Positions 1 through 7,926 of a stretch of 33,655 nucleotides of DNA are shown here, in pieces (position 1 is the stretch's first letter; each line of letters starts with the position of its first letter). This DNA comes from Nitrospirota bacterium (GTDB lineage Bacteria; Nitrospirota; Nitrospiria; SBBL01; JAADHI01): the NCBI GenBank assembly GCA_029261165.1, contig JAJDBV010000006.1, positions 1-33,655 of the forward strand. The letters run 5' to 3'. The position numbers were made by a program, and so were the translations under genes. Below the pieces are notes generated by a model. The model saw nothing but the letters and a program-made list of their open reading frames with translations, did not search any database and had not been told where the DNA came from.

Positions 1-2439
1 ATGATATTCTCCGCCAAAATCGAGCTGGCGAACAGGCTGAAAGGTATGGTAAGCCAACTGGTGGCGGCGAAGCGACTCTTCGGCAATCCTTTCTATTCCG
101 ATCCCGCCAATTCTGGAGGCGGTCCCAGTAAAGTAGCGATTGATTGTTTCTGTATCCAGCCCGATGGCTTCATAGATTTGTGCACCGCAATAGCTCTGGA
201 CTGTAGAGATGCCCATTTTAGAAAATATTTTCAAAAGCCCCTTATTAATGGCCTTGATGTATTTTACTTCTGCCGTTGCCTCATCAATGGCTTCTGGGAA
301 ATAAGCTTCCCGTGACATGTCGGTTAATGTCTCAAAAGCCAGGTAGGGATTGACGGTCCCGGCACCGTATCCGATAAGCAGGGCGAAGTGGGAAACCTCT
401 CTGGCCTCACCTGTTTCGACGATCAGGCCGACCTCTGTTCTCAGTGAGGTCCTTATGAGATGATGGTGAATAGCTGAGACAGCCAAAAGAGAGGGAATCG
501 GTGCCCACTCTTCATTGATACCGCAGTCACTTAGAATGATAAATTTATATCCGGCCTGGATGGCTTCGGTTGCCTGTTCACAGAGTTTATCGAGGGCAAC
601 AATCATTTCCTTGGGGCCTTTGGCGGCAAGGAAGAGCATCTTGAGCGTGATCGTTCTAAAATGCCCATCGGAGATCTGTCGAATTTTTTCCAGGTCTGCG
701 TTTGTTAATATCGGTTGTTGGACCTTGATCCGCCTTGCGTGTTCCGGGGTCTCTCCGAGAAGATTTGCCTTGGGGCCGATCGTCGTGATCAGGGACATGA
801 CCAGATGTTCCCGGATGGGATCGATCGGCGGATTGGTGACCTGTGCGAAGAGCTGTTTGAAGTATTTAAAGAGGAGCTGCGGCGCGTCTGATAAAACGGC
901 CAACGGTGTATCATCCCCCATCGAACCGGTGGGTTCCTCTCCGGTGACGGCCATGGGGATCAGGAGCATCTTCAGGTCTTCAATGGTGTAGGCGAAGGTC
1001 TGCTGTCGTTGTCTTAAGGTGGCGTGATCCGGTTGAAGAAGATTGAGGGGTTCCGGAAGTTCACTGACGCTGATCCGGTTTGAAGCGACCCATTCGCGAT
1101 AAGGTTTTTGCGATGCGATCTGTGCCTTGATTTCCTCGTCGTCAATAATTCGGCCCTGTTCGGTATCAATCAGGAACATCTTTCCTGGTTGTAGGCGGCC
1201 TTTGGTTCGGATTTCTTCAGGCTTGAAAGGGAGAACCCCGGCCTCAGAGGAGAGGACGGCGAGATCATCTTGCGTGACAAGATAGCGTGCGGGGCGAAGA
1301 CCGTTCCGGTCGAGGGTTGCACCAATGACTTTTCCATCCGTAAATGCGACAGCCGCGGGCCCGTCCCAGGGCTCCATCATAGCAGCGTGGTATTCATAAA
1401 AGCCTCTTCGGTCGTGATCCATATGCGGATCTCCGGCCCATGCTTCAGGAATCAACATCATCATCGCATGGGGAAGGGACCGTCCCCCCATTACCAAAAA
1501 TTCTAGGGCGTTGTCAAAACAGGCGGAATCGCTCTGGTCTTCATAAATAATTGGAAAAAGCTTCTCCAGGTCCTCATCCCCAAAGAGTTTGGAGTGAAAG
1601 CGACCTTGCCGAGCCCGTATCCAATTGACATTTCCCTTTAATGTGTTGATCTCCCCGTTATGGCAGACGTAACGGTATGGATGGGCGAGTGGCCAGGTCG
1701 GGAAGGTGTTGGTTGAAAAACGGGAATGGACAAGGGCCAGGGCGCTGACGGTGTCTTTGTCGGAGAGGTCCGGATAGAAGGGCTGGACCTGCTCCGGGAG
1801 AAGGAGGCCTTTGTAGACTATGGTCTGACATGAAAGGCTGACGATGTAAAACAAGTCTTTTTCTTCAATGGCAGAGTCCCGAACGGCATTTTCCATTTGT
1901 CGGCGAATCACGTAGAGTTTTCGTTCAAAGGCCTGTTCGTCGAGAACATCACGTGCGATGAAGACCTGTCGAATTACGGGTTGCGTTTTCCGGGCAACTT
2001 CTCCGAGATGGGCTTCCGTGGTGGGGACGTCTCGCCACCCCAGAACCCGTTGACCTTCTTCCTGAATGATCTTTCCGAAGAGATGTTCACAAGCATGGCG
2101 GTCTGAAGGATCAGTTGGAAGGAAGATCATTCCTACCCCGTAGGCACCCATGGGAGGAAGACGGATCCCGATCTCAGAAGTAGACTTGTCTAAAAATGTA
2201 TGTGGAATCTGAAGTAGGATTCCTGCACCGTCGCCGGTACAGGGGTCACAACCTGCCGCGCCGCGATGCGCGAGGTTCTCGAGGATCTGGAATCCTTTTT
2301 TGACAATATCATGTGTGCGAACCCCCTTGATGCTGGCAACAAATCCGATGCCGCAGCCATCTTTTTCAAAGCGAGGGTCGTAGAGTCCCTGCATTGGCGG
2401 AAGGCCAATTGCATGCTCTTTTGAAACGTTCTTACTCAT
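1..2439 (-). CDS. gltB: Glutamate synthase (GOGAT) large subunit, N-terminal 813 codons, partial at window edge
   Basis: The large subunit hydrolyses glutamine and passes ammonia through a tunnel to the FMN synthase domain, which converts 2-oxoglutarate to glutamate. The minus-strand frame is open from ATG at 2439 to base 1. Cys29, in the motif DGCGIGF, is the expected N-terminal nucleophile of the class II (Ntn) glutaminase domain after removal of a 28-residue propeptide. The glutaminase domain fills about residues 29-430 and includes CHNGEINTLKGN, DNALEFL and LDRNGLRPARY. The central domain follows (about 470-770), and the visible part ends near SRIGGIGIEEIARESLRRH, where the FMN domain begins. 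Full-length family members are about 1,500 residues, so roughly half is missing beyond the left edge. AAGGA lies 11 bases before the start. No small subunit (gltD) is visible. Identity is very secure. What is absent is only the part outside the window. Confidence 0.96.
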   Translation of the reverse strand, partial: MSKNVSKEHAIGLPPMQGLYDPRFEKDGCGIGFVASIKGVRTHDIVKKGFQILENLAHRGAAGCDPCTGDGAGILLQIPHTFLDKSTSEIGIRLPPMGAYGVGMIFLPTDPSDRHACEHLFGKIIQEEGQRVLGWRDVPTTEAHLGEVARKTQPVIRQVFIARDVLDEQAFERKLYVIRRQMENAVRDSAIEEKDLFYIVSLSCQTIVYKGLLLPEQVQPFYPDLSDKDTVSALALVHSRFSTNTFPTWPLAHPYRYVCHNGEINTLKGNVNWIRARQGRFHSKLFGDEDLEKLFPIIYEDQSDSACFDNALEFLVMGGRSLPHAMMMLIPEAWAGDPHMDHDRRGFYEYHAAMMEPWDGPAAVAFTDGKVIGATLDRNGLRPARYLVTQDDLAVLSSEAGVLPFKPEEIRTKGRLQPGKMFLIDTEQGRIIDDEEIKAQIASQKPYREWVASNRISVSELPEPLNLLQPDHATLRQRQQTFAYTIEDLKMLLIPMAVTGEEPTGSMGDDTPLAVLSDAPQLLFKYFKQLFAQVTNPPIDPIREHLVMSLITTIGPKANLLGETPEHARRIKVQQPILTNADLEKIRQISDGHFRTITLKMLFLAAKGPKEMIVALDKLCEQATEAIQAGYKFIILSDCGINEEWAPIPSLLAVSAIHHHLIRTSLRTEVGLIVETGEAREVSHFALLIGYGAGTVNPYLAFETLTDMSREAYFPEAIDEATAEVKYIKAINKGLLKIFSKMGISTVQSYCGAQIYEAIGLDTETINRYFTGTASRIGGIGIERIAEESLRRHQLAYHTFQPVRQLDFGGEYH

Positions 2440-2569
2440 TCGATCGAGGATCCTTAGTATTATGTAGACGGTGTTCTGGAGGACATCGTTGCAGATAACC
2501 GGACGTACTCTCTACAAGAGGGGATATTCATCCTACTGCCACTACACCAGATTGTTACCAACGAGTAGG

Positions 2570-2598
2570 ATTATAAGGCAAAAAGGGGGTTCTTGAAA
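2570..2598 (-). promoter_or_regulatory. Candidate sigma70-type promoter for gltB
   Basis: On the minus strand a perfect TATAAT occupies 2575-2570, with a poor -35 candidate (TTTCAA, 2598-2593) 17 bp upstream. This leaves a leader of about 125 bases before the gltB ATG. The -10 is convincing but the -35 is not, so an activator or another sigma factor may be involved. The rest of the 340-bp gap 2440-2779 shows no ORF with coding character and no clear terminator. Its right part is AT-rich and should carry the promoter for the gene at 2780. Confidence 0.3.
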
Positions 2599-2779
2599 AG
2601 GGTTTTCTTTATCCACGATCTCATTCCGGGATTCACCTGCAAACTAATGATTGACGAGAGATAAAAGGGGCTATAGAATGAAAAATTGTTACTAAAATAT
2701 TAAACAGATTCTGTATGGTTGTCGTAAGGTCTTCTTTCGCATGAAGCGGAGATATTTTTTAACGATAAGGAGGTTGTCT

Positions 2780-3202
2780 ATGATCAGAGCAGGTTTTTTG
2801 GTGTTGGTTTCTTCCTTTGTCATACTCTCTAGCACGGCGTTTGCACGAACGCCTTCTCCAGAGGCTGCGCGGGTTTATATTATCTCCCCCTCGACCGGAG
2901 AGGCAGTCGGTCATCTGGCCACAGTCAAGTTTGGTTTACAGGGAATGGGCATTGCTCCGGCGGGCGTAGATAAAAAAAATACAGGACATCATCACCTGCT
3001 GATTGACCTGAAAGGCTTGCCTCCATTAAATAAGCCGATCCCTTCAGATAAACATCATAAGCACTTTGGCAAAGGGCAGACAGAAACGACACTGGAATTG
3101 TCGCCGGGAAAACACACACTTCAGTTGATTTTGGGTGATAAAGCTCATCTCCCTTTTGATCCTCCGGTGATATCGGAAAAGATTACGATATGGGTTAGAT
3201 AA
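2780..3202 (+). CDS. DUF4399-family secreted protein
   Basis: This is a 140-residue protein with an N-terminal signal peptide (charged MIRAG start, hydrophobic stretch, likely cleavage after STAFA), so it is probably periplasmic. The mature part has the DUF4399 signature: an opening VYIISPSTGEAV segment, a GHHHLLID motif, a SDKHHKHFGKGQT segment and a closing ...SPGKHTLQLILGD block. The His-rich GHHH motif suggests metal binding, but no biochemical function is established for the family. I chose ATG 2780 because AAGGAGG lies 6 bases upstream. An in-frame ATG 39 bases earlier (2741) has no such site and would put a basic extension ahead of the signal peptide. It is followed 33 bases later by the flavin reductase-like gene in the same direction. 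Confidence 0.8.
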   Translation: MIRAGFLVLVSSFVILSSTAFARTPSPEAARVYIISPSTGEAVGHLATVKFGLQGMGIAPAGVDKKNTGHHHLLIDLKGLPPLNKPIPSDKHHKHFGKGQTETTLELSPGKHTLQLILGDKAHLPFDPPVISEKITIWVR

Positions 3203-3235
3203 AGCATGTTCTGAAATCAACAATGGAGGTTTCAA

Positions 3236-3739
3236 GTGGATAAGGATGCTAAAAAGATTGCACTTCGGATGGTTCCGTATGGACTCTATATCCTGACAGG
3301 TGAGACGAAAGGTGGCCGTGTGGCTGCGGCAACGGTAAATTGGGTGACCCAAACGGCTTTTGAACCGCCCTTTGTTGTTGTCGGCGTCAAGGCCGATTCG
3401 GGTGCCCATGCGGTGATTAAGGAGGCCGGGGCTTTTGCCCTGAATATCCTCGGCAAAGCACAGCAAGCACTCGCCTACGGATTTTTTAAGCCGGCTGAAA
3501 GGGAGGGCAATACCATCGGCGGGCAGGCCTTTCGCTCTGGAAGTACGGGCGCCCCGCTACTTGAGGCCACTCCGGCGTATGTTGAGTGCAGGCTGGTTGA
3601 AACGATTGAAAAAGGAGATCACTCCATTTTTGTTGGTGAAGTGGTTGACGCAGGACTCTTGGAAACTCCGGATGGTCGCCCGGATGATGTGACCCTCACC
3701 CTGAAAGACTTGGGTGAGAAGGTCTTTTATGGCGGTTGA
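3236..3739 (+). CDS. Flavin reductase-like (FMN-binding split barrel) protein
   Basis: This 167-residue single-domain protein resembles the flavin_reductase domain family, small FMN-binding barrels that reduce free flavin with NAD(P)H or act as flavoproteins with ferredoxin-like partners. Supporting features are the N-terminal YGLYILTG segment, the AATVNWVTQTAFEPP strand-loop (the usual T/S-x-x-W-x-x-x-x-S/T-x-x-P region), VKADSGAHAVIKEAGAFALNIL, and the late HSIFVGEVVDAG strand. The start is GTG at 3236 with GGAGG 7 bases upstream. It probably shares a transcript with the DUF4399 gene. No partner oxygenase is adjacent, so the physiological substrate cannot be named. Fold assignment is confident, specific function is not. 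Confidence 0.82.
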   Translation: MDKDAKKIALRMVPYGLYILTGETKGGRVAAATVNWVTQTAFEPPFVVVGVKADSGAHAVIKEAGAFALNILGKAQQALAYGFFKPAEREGNTIGGQAFRSGSTGAPLLEATPAYVECRLVETIEKGDHSIFVGEVVDAGLLETPDGRPDDVTLTLKDLGEKVFYGG

Positions 3740-4115
3740 TCGCATGTCTTCTGTTGTAATTGTTCACAAATTTCCTGTTGACATTTCGCCACTATTCGGG
3801 CAATCTCAAGCCGTTTTTTCCTCTTGAAGCATTCGATGAGTGGCTATAATCAAGAGGTTTACTTCCTCATTGGGACGAAGGATCCTTAGCACTGTGGGTG
3901 TCGGGTTCTTTTGAAATGTGGCGATGTCGTGTAAGGCTGCTTCCATATTATCGGTGATAACAAAACAACACGGTTACTCTAGTTCGTCTCTTCGCCAGAT
4001 TATAAACTGCGAATAAAAGGGATCTTGCTGCCATGTGGTTTTGTCCAGCATCCAGTCTTAGTGTCTTGCAAAAAATCTAATATCTTAAATTGGTCAACAA
4101 TATGGGGGTTAAACA
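3740..4115. other. 376-bp intergenic region with no supported gene
   Basis: There is no ORF with a ribosome-binding site and no clear terminator hairpin. The minus strand carries an open frame of about 80 codons interrupted by one TAG (MLDKTTWQQ... then, after the stop, VITDNMEAALHDIAT...). It may be a decayed small gene, but I could not match it to a family. The last 50 bases are AT-rich and end in GGGGG seven bases before the carbonic anhydrase ATG, so the promoter for that gene should lie here. I found no convincing -35/-10 pair. Confidence 0.4.
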
Positions 4116-4979
4116 ATGAAAAAAAATGTTCTTATCTTGCTCGCCGCATCAATGCTGTTTCAAGCATGTGCCAGCCTGGGAAATAAAGGGCATGATGTTC
4201 TTGGGCCGGTTTCTGATCAAGTGGTTGAGAAGCAGCGTGGCTTGCTTGCAAAAAATACCGAAGGTAAAGGGTTCGGGCCTCAATCTCCGCGTGATATTGA
4301 TTCAAATCGTGGTAATAACGGTCGTGCATTCAATGCTGCGCCCGCCTATACAGAAATGAATCTCTGTAATATTCATTTTCATAAGAACGCGGAACACCAG
4401 GGTGGCGAGTTCACCAAGTATGCTGGTAACGGTGATGGCCACGGATATCAGAGTGGTTACGAGTATTCTGGCAATCTGAGTGAAGCAGAGCTAAGTCCAT
4501 TTAATATCTCAGGTAAACACGGTGGTCTTTCCTCGGGAGACACCATTGAAGTTCACTACGTTCACTCAAGCGCACAGGTCAAACCAGGCCCAACGCTGGG
4601 TTCTTGTCTGAGTGATGCGACCGGGAATCCTCAGTTGCGAGTAGAGACTCAGGTGTATGTTGTCGTCAATGACAAAAATGCGCTCGACTTCGGCGCATTG
4701 ACGAGGCACGGCATGATGATTAATGGTCTACACCAAGCATTCAACATCCCAAATAATACGGGTGCGCCTGTTGTGTACGCTGGATCAACAACGGGTCCTG
4801 GTTACAATGAAAAAGGTTCTCCTTTCCAAGTAACCTGGAGTGTTCGTCCTAAAGTAGCTAAGGTTAACATTGAGACTGTCGCTGAGTGGTTTAAGGGCAA
4901 TGTTTTCAATGAAGATCATGCACACGGGGTAAGAAACCTTGTTACCAATCAGGATCTTCTTTCAAAAATAGGGCGGTAG
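4116..4979 (+). CDS. Delta-class carbonic anhydrase, predicted lipoprotein
   Basis: This 287-residue protein matches the delta (CA_like) carbonic anhydrase family first described from diatoms, which interconverts CO2 and bicarbonate. The lipoprotein-type signal MKKNVLILLAASMLFQAC has a slightly unusual lipobox (F-Q-A-C18), so the enzyme should be anchored outside the inner membrane. The catalytic core carries a histidine cluster, IHFHKNAEH (His87, His89, His94), and EVHYVH (His147, His150). This resembles the HFH and HxVH zinc-ligand pattern of alpha carbonic anhydrases. GFGPQSPRDID near residue 52 is another family block. Two cysteines (C84, C164) could pair. Codon choice and surrounding DNA look more AT-rich than the neighbours, which is compatible with acquisition by transfer. 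Family call is fairly secure. Metal ligands are inferred by analogy. Confidence 0.85.
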   Translation: MKKNVLILLAASMLFQACASLGNKGHDVLGPVSDQVVEKQRGLLAKNTEGKGFGPQSPRDIDSNRGNNGRAFNAAPAYTEMNLCNIHFHKNAEHQGGEFTKYAGNGDGHGYQSGYEYSGNLSEAELSPFNISGKHGGLSSGDTIEVHYVHSSAQVKPGPTLGSCLSDATGNPQLRVETQVYVVVNDKNALDFGALTRHGMMINGLHQAFNIPNNTGAPVVYAGSTTGPGYNEKGSPFQVTWSVRPKVAKVNIETVAEWFKGNVFNEDHAHGVRNLVTNQDLLSKIGR

Positions 4980-5053
4980 TTTAAATCAACCGAAAAGAAA
5001 CTCTATGATGGTCGCGTCTGCCCGCTCAGCTTTTACACGGAAGGGCGACTACG

Positions 5054-5176
5054 AAACCGCCGATTCGCCTGAGATACTGCGTTATCGGTCTTCGTTGGTT
5101 CCTCAACGTACAGAGGAGTACGCCTCGGTCGCCAATGAAGCCCTCTCGCCTTGTCTTTCAGGCAACTTGACGGTTT
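5054..5176 (+). repeat. Family A hairpin repeat, copy 1
   Basis: This 123-bp non-coding element closely matches 9203-9322. Its ends are inverted: AAACCGCC at the left and GACGGTTT at the right, with GCCTGA/TCAGGC about 15 bases in from each end. Going inward, the two arms keep pairing imperfectly (CTTCGTTGG with CCAATGAAG) up to a central AACGTAC-agag-GAGTACG loop, so the whole unit can fold as one long hairpin. It lies between the carbonic anhydrase stop and the porin start. A 73-codon ORF running through it is an artefact. Confidence 0.85.
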
Positions 5177-5222
5177 CCTTGAATCAAACCAGATCCAATA
5201 GGTTTCTAAAAAAGGGGGGAAG

Positions 5223-6344
5223 ATGAAAAAGGGTTTAATAGTTGTAGTTCTGGCATTAGCGGTATTCTTGCCGGTTCAGGGTCGGGCGGCTGAAACGAGA
5301 TTATTGACTGAAGCGGATGGAATCCGTGTCGGCTATGATCGGGGCTTTCTGCTCCAAGCGGGGGACAAGTTTGAGATGAAATTCGGGGCCTTCCTCCAAT
5401 TTCAGTATCTTCATCGGGATAATGATTTTCCGGCAACGCAGGATATTTCAACCTTCAAGGTTGCCAAGGGCCGGCTTCGCTGGACCGGTTATATGTACAA
5501 CCCGAAGATTGGCTATGTGATTCAGTTGGAGCTGGCAGATACGAGTGTACCTGGCACAAAAAGAGTTGCTTTGAAGGATTTTGCGATCAATTTAAATCTA
5601 TATCCAAACGCAAAATTCCGAATTGGCCAGTTTAAAATTCCTTTCAACCGGCAGCAACTCGTCTTTTTTGGGGATCTCCAATTTGTTGATACCTCCCAAG
5701 CTTCGAAGGCATTTAATGCCAATCAGACCAATGCTCGGGATATCGGGGTCCAGGTCAGTGGGATATACTATGAAGACACCCTTCAGTATTGGTTCGGCCT
5801 ATTTAATGGGAATGGGATAAACAATAACAACGACAGCAGGGGGTTCGTTACAATGGGCCGGGTTGTCTACAATCCCTTTGGCAAGATGTCTATTTCGGAA
5901 TCAGACATGGCCAATTCAAAAGACCCGCTTCTCTCACTCGGCATCGGTGTCGCCCATGACGCATCAGATATGGGTGGGACTCTAAGCCCGTCCTCCGCAG
6001 ATACGATCGGCTTGGAATTTGCCTATAAGCATCGCGGACTTTCCGTCCAGGGCGAATATTATACCCGGGATGATGACCTTAACCCGGATGCCGATGGATA
6101 TTATCTCCAGGCTGGGGTGTTCCTTGTCCCGGGACACATCGAGGTTGCGGGCCGTATCGGCGAGATCGATTCCGATGTTCCGAACAATGATCGGTCTGAA
6201 CTGACTCTGGGAGCGAATATCTTCTTAGATGGCCATCGCCATAAACTCCAGCTCGATGTGTCTGTCTTTGAAATAGAAGCGACTGGGCCTGTTCGAGAAG
6301 ACGATGATGAGGTGATACGCCTTCAGTACCAGATTGCGTTTTAA
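5223..6344 (+). CDS. Phosphate-selective porin O/P-family outer-membrane protein
   Basis: This 373-residue protein has a signal peptide (cleavage likely after QGRAA) and belongs to the OprP/OprO-type porin family, 16-stranded beta barrels that pass anions or oligophosphates. Typical blocks are KFGAFLQFQYLHRD near the start, KGRLRWTGYMYNPKIGYVIQLELAD, the conserved KFRIGQFKIPFNRQ turn, the ARDIGVQVSG strand, and alternating aromatic/hydrophilic strands throughout. It ends in IAF with a C-terminal phenylalanine, the recognition signal for barrel assembly. AAGGGGGGAAG immediately precedes ATG 5223. No pho box or phosphate gene is nearby, so phosphate selectivity is not supported by context. With carbonic anhydrase upstream, bicarbonate or another anion is equally possible, though that is inference. 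Confidence 0.85.
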   Translation: MKKGLIVVVLALAVFLPVQGRAAETRLLTEADGIRVGYDRGFLLQAGDKFEMKFGAFLQFQYLHRDNDFPATQDISTFKVAKGRLRWTGYMYNPKIGYVIQLELADTSVPGTKRVALKDFAINLNLYPNAKFRIGQFKIPFNRQQLVFFGDLQFVDTSQASKAFNANQTNARDIGVQVSGIYYEDTLQYWFGLFNGNGINNNNDSRGFVTMGRVVYNPFGKMSISESDMANSKDPLLSLGIGVAHDASDMGGTLSPSSADTIGLEFAYKHRGLSVQGEYYTRDDDLNPDADGYYLQAGVFLVPGHIEVAGRIGEIDSDVPNNDRSELTLGANIFLDGHRHKLQLDVSVFEIEATGPVREDDDEVIRLQYQIAF

Positions 6345-6388
6345 TCTGGTAGGTTCCCCGGCCCTTTTTACAGGCTTCCCTTGTGATA

Positions 6389-6409
6389 CCCCTCCTTGGT
6401 AAGGAGGGG
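6389..6409. repeat. Perfect 9-bp-stem hairpin downstream of the porin
   Basis: CCCCTCCTT, a GGT loop and AAGGAGGGG form a perfect 9-bp stem 45 bases after the porin stop. No T-run follows in either direction, so it is not a canonical Rho-independent terminator. It could stabilise the porin mRNA 3' end. Purine/pyrimidine hairpins of this kind recur as dispersed repeats in many genomes, but only one copy is visible here. Confidence 0.6.
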
Positions 6410-6547
6410 TCCGGGGAGGTTGTAAGTGAAGTACCAGTTAGAATACCTTACTGAAAAAATCCAATATATCGAATTTATTTCTTCCTTCCGCGGTCCTTTC
6501 CAAATCAAAGTATCTGCCAAGCGGGACCAATGATTCCCTTGTATCTG

Positions 6548-6576
6548 TTTACCTTATACCTATAAAAGATTATAAT
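6548..6576 (+). promoter_or_regulatory. Promoter of the MBL-B12-thiolase operon (near-leaderless)
   Basis: TTTACC (6548-6553), a 17-bp spacer and a perfect TATAAT (6571-6576) lie just before ATG 6587. Transcription would start about 7 bases after the -10, close to 6583, leaving a 5' leader of only a few bases. This agrees with the lack of any Shine-Dalgarno sequence before the first gene. Confidence 0.55.
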
Positions 6577-6586
6577 TAAAAGTATC

Positions 6587-7429
6587 ATGAAGCTCGGACA
6601 ATTTGAAATTTATCCGATTACTGATGGTGTGCTTCGCCTTGATGGCGGGGCGATGTTCGGGATTGTTCCGAAGATCCTTTGGGAGAAACACCACCCTCCG
6701 GACGATCGGAATCGGATCAAGCTTGAACTGGGATCGCTCCTGATCAAGGCGCATGGTTTTAATATTCTGGTGGATACCGGTATTGGGAACAAAGGGGGTG
6801 AGAAGTTCAATCAAATGTATGGGGTTGAGCGGTGTCCTTCGCTTGAAGAATCACTATCTAAGTTTAATCTTTCACCGGTAGACATTGATCTGGTGATCAA
6901 CACGCATTTCCACTTTGATCATGCCGGCGGGAATACCAGAAGGGATGATCGAGGGGAGATTCATCCGACTTTTGCGAAAGCCGCTTATTTTATCCAAAAA
7001 GGGGAATGGGAATTTGCCAGCAAGCCGAATGAGCGAACCCGTGGGAGCTATCTTCTCGATAACTATGAGGTCTTGCCCAAGGCGGGTCGGCTTAATCTCC
7101 TCGAAGGTGATTCTGAGATATTAAAAGGCATCTCTGTGATCCGTACTCCAGGCCATACACCGCATCATCAATCGATCTTTATTGAATCAAACGGTGAAAA
7201 GGCGGTTTATCTTGGGGACCTCATTCCCACGGCTTCCCACATTCCGCTTCCCTATATTATGGGATACGATCTCTTTCCTCTGACCACCCTTGAAACAAAG
7301 CGGAAACTCCTGGAACAAGCTGAGGAGGAACACTGGCTTTTGGTCTTTCAGCATGATCCAAAAGTACGGATGGGATATGTCAAAAAAAAAGAAGGTCGTT
7401 TCCTGTTGGAAGAGGTTCGGAATGCCTAG
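6587..7429 (+). CDS. Metallo-beta-lactamase-fold hydrolase
   Basis: This 280-residue protein of the MBL superfamily usually binds two zinc or iron ions and hydrolyses thioesters, lactones or related bonds. The dinuclear site is complete: THFHFDH (His107, His109, Asp111, His112), GHTPHH (His190), GD at Asp211 and FQHDP (His256). The N-terminal YPITDGVLRLDGGAMFG is a family start, which supports ATG 6587 even though no Shine-Dalgarno sequence is present. The gene overlaps the next by 8 bases, so the two are translationally coupled. With a CoA-type thiolase homologue in the operon, hydrolysis of an acyl-CoA thioester is a reasonable guess, but nothing in the sequence fixes the substrate. Quorum-quenching lactonase activity is an alternative. 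Confidence 0.85.
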   Translation: MKLGQFEIYPITDGVLRLDGGAMFGIVPKILWEKHHPPDDRNRIKLELGSLLIKAHGFNILVDTGIGNKGGEKFNQMYGVERCPSLEESLSKFNLSPVDIDLVINTHFHFDHAGGNTRRDDRGEIHPTFAKAAYFIQKGEWEFASKPNERTRGSYLLDNYEVLPKAGRLNLLEGDSEILKGISVIRTPGHTPHHQSIFIESNGEKAVYLGDLIPTASHIPLPYIMGYDLFPLTTLETKRKLLEQAEEEHWLLVFQHDPKVRMGYVKKKEGRFLLEEVRNA

Positions 7430-7868
7430 AACGGTTCAGAAAAAAAATGATGGAAACGCACATCGTATTGCATCCCCCCAGAGAGTGAGAATTCTCCTGG
7501 CGAAGGTGGGTCTGGACGGTCATGATCGTGGCATCAAGGTGGTCGCGCGAGCGCTCCGCGATGCGGGGATGCAAGTACTCTATCTCGGTCTTCATAACAC
7601 ACCTGAAGAGATCGTTTCCTCTGCAGTTCAGGAAGATGTGGACGGTATTGGTCTCTCAATTCACTCTGCCGCCCATATGACCCTTTTTAAGAAGGTCAAG
7701 TCCCTCTTGAAAAAGGAAGAGGCGGAAGATATTGCTGTTTTCGGAGGGGGCATTGTGCCTGATGTAGATATTCGTGCCTTAAAGAGGGCTGGCATCGGCG
7801 AGATCTTTACGCCAGGCACGACGATGGAAGAGATTGTTGAATCTGTAAAAAAGATGGTTCATCATTAA
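7422..7868 (+). CDS. Stand-alone cobalamin-binding protein, methylmalonyl-CoA mutase C-terminal-domain type
   Basis: This 148-residue protein consists of just the B12-binding Rossmann-like domain found at the C-terminus of acyl-CoA mutases. The DxHxxG motif is present as DGHDRG (residues 32-37), with His34 the expected lower axial cobalt ligand. It is followed by GLSIHSAAH and a GGG turn (AVFGGGIVPD) that contact the nucleotide tail, then the FTPGTTMEEIVE helix. ATG 7422 lies within the end of the MBL gene (8-bp overlap). A longer in-frame opening starts at 7290 but is only an overlap of that gene. No mutase catalytic subunit is present in the window, so this would be either the small subunit of a mutase encoded elsewhere or a B12 carrier/sensor for the operon's own reaction. 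Confidence 0.88.
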   Translation: MPRTVQKKNDGNAHRIASPQRVRILLAKVGLDGHDRGIKVVARALRDAGMQVLYLGLHNTPEEIVSSAVQEDVDGIGLSIHSAAHMTLFKKVKSLLKKEEAEDIAVFGGGIVPDVDIRALKRAGIGEIFTPGTTMEEIVESVKKMVHH

Positions 7869-7926
7869 TATTCTTTTTCCTAAGCTTTTGAAGCCATGTT
7901 GATGAGGTGTCACTATCCAACGCTCA

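Noticed and set aside
515-991. 158-codon plus-strand ORF at the left end
   Set aside because: It is antisense to the clear, uninterrupted gltB frame and its translation has no recognisable domain.
5005-5226. 73-codon ORF between carbonic anhydrase and porin
   Set aside because: It runs through the family A hairpin repeat, which explains the open frame. It has no ribosome site or domain.
6389-6409. Rho-independent terminator for the porin
   Set aside because: The stem is excellent but no T-run follows on either strand, so I list it only as a hairpin repeat.
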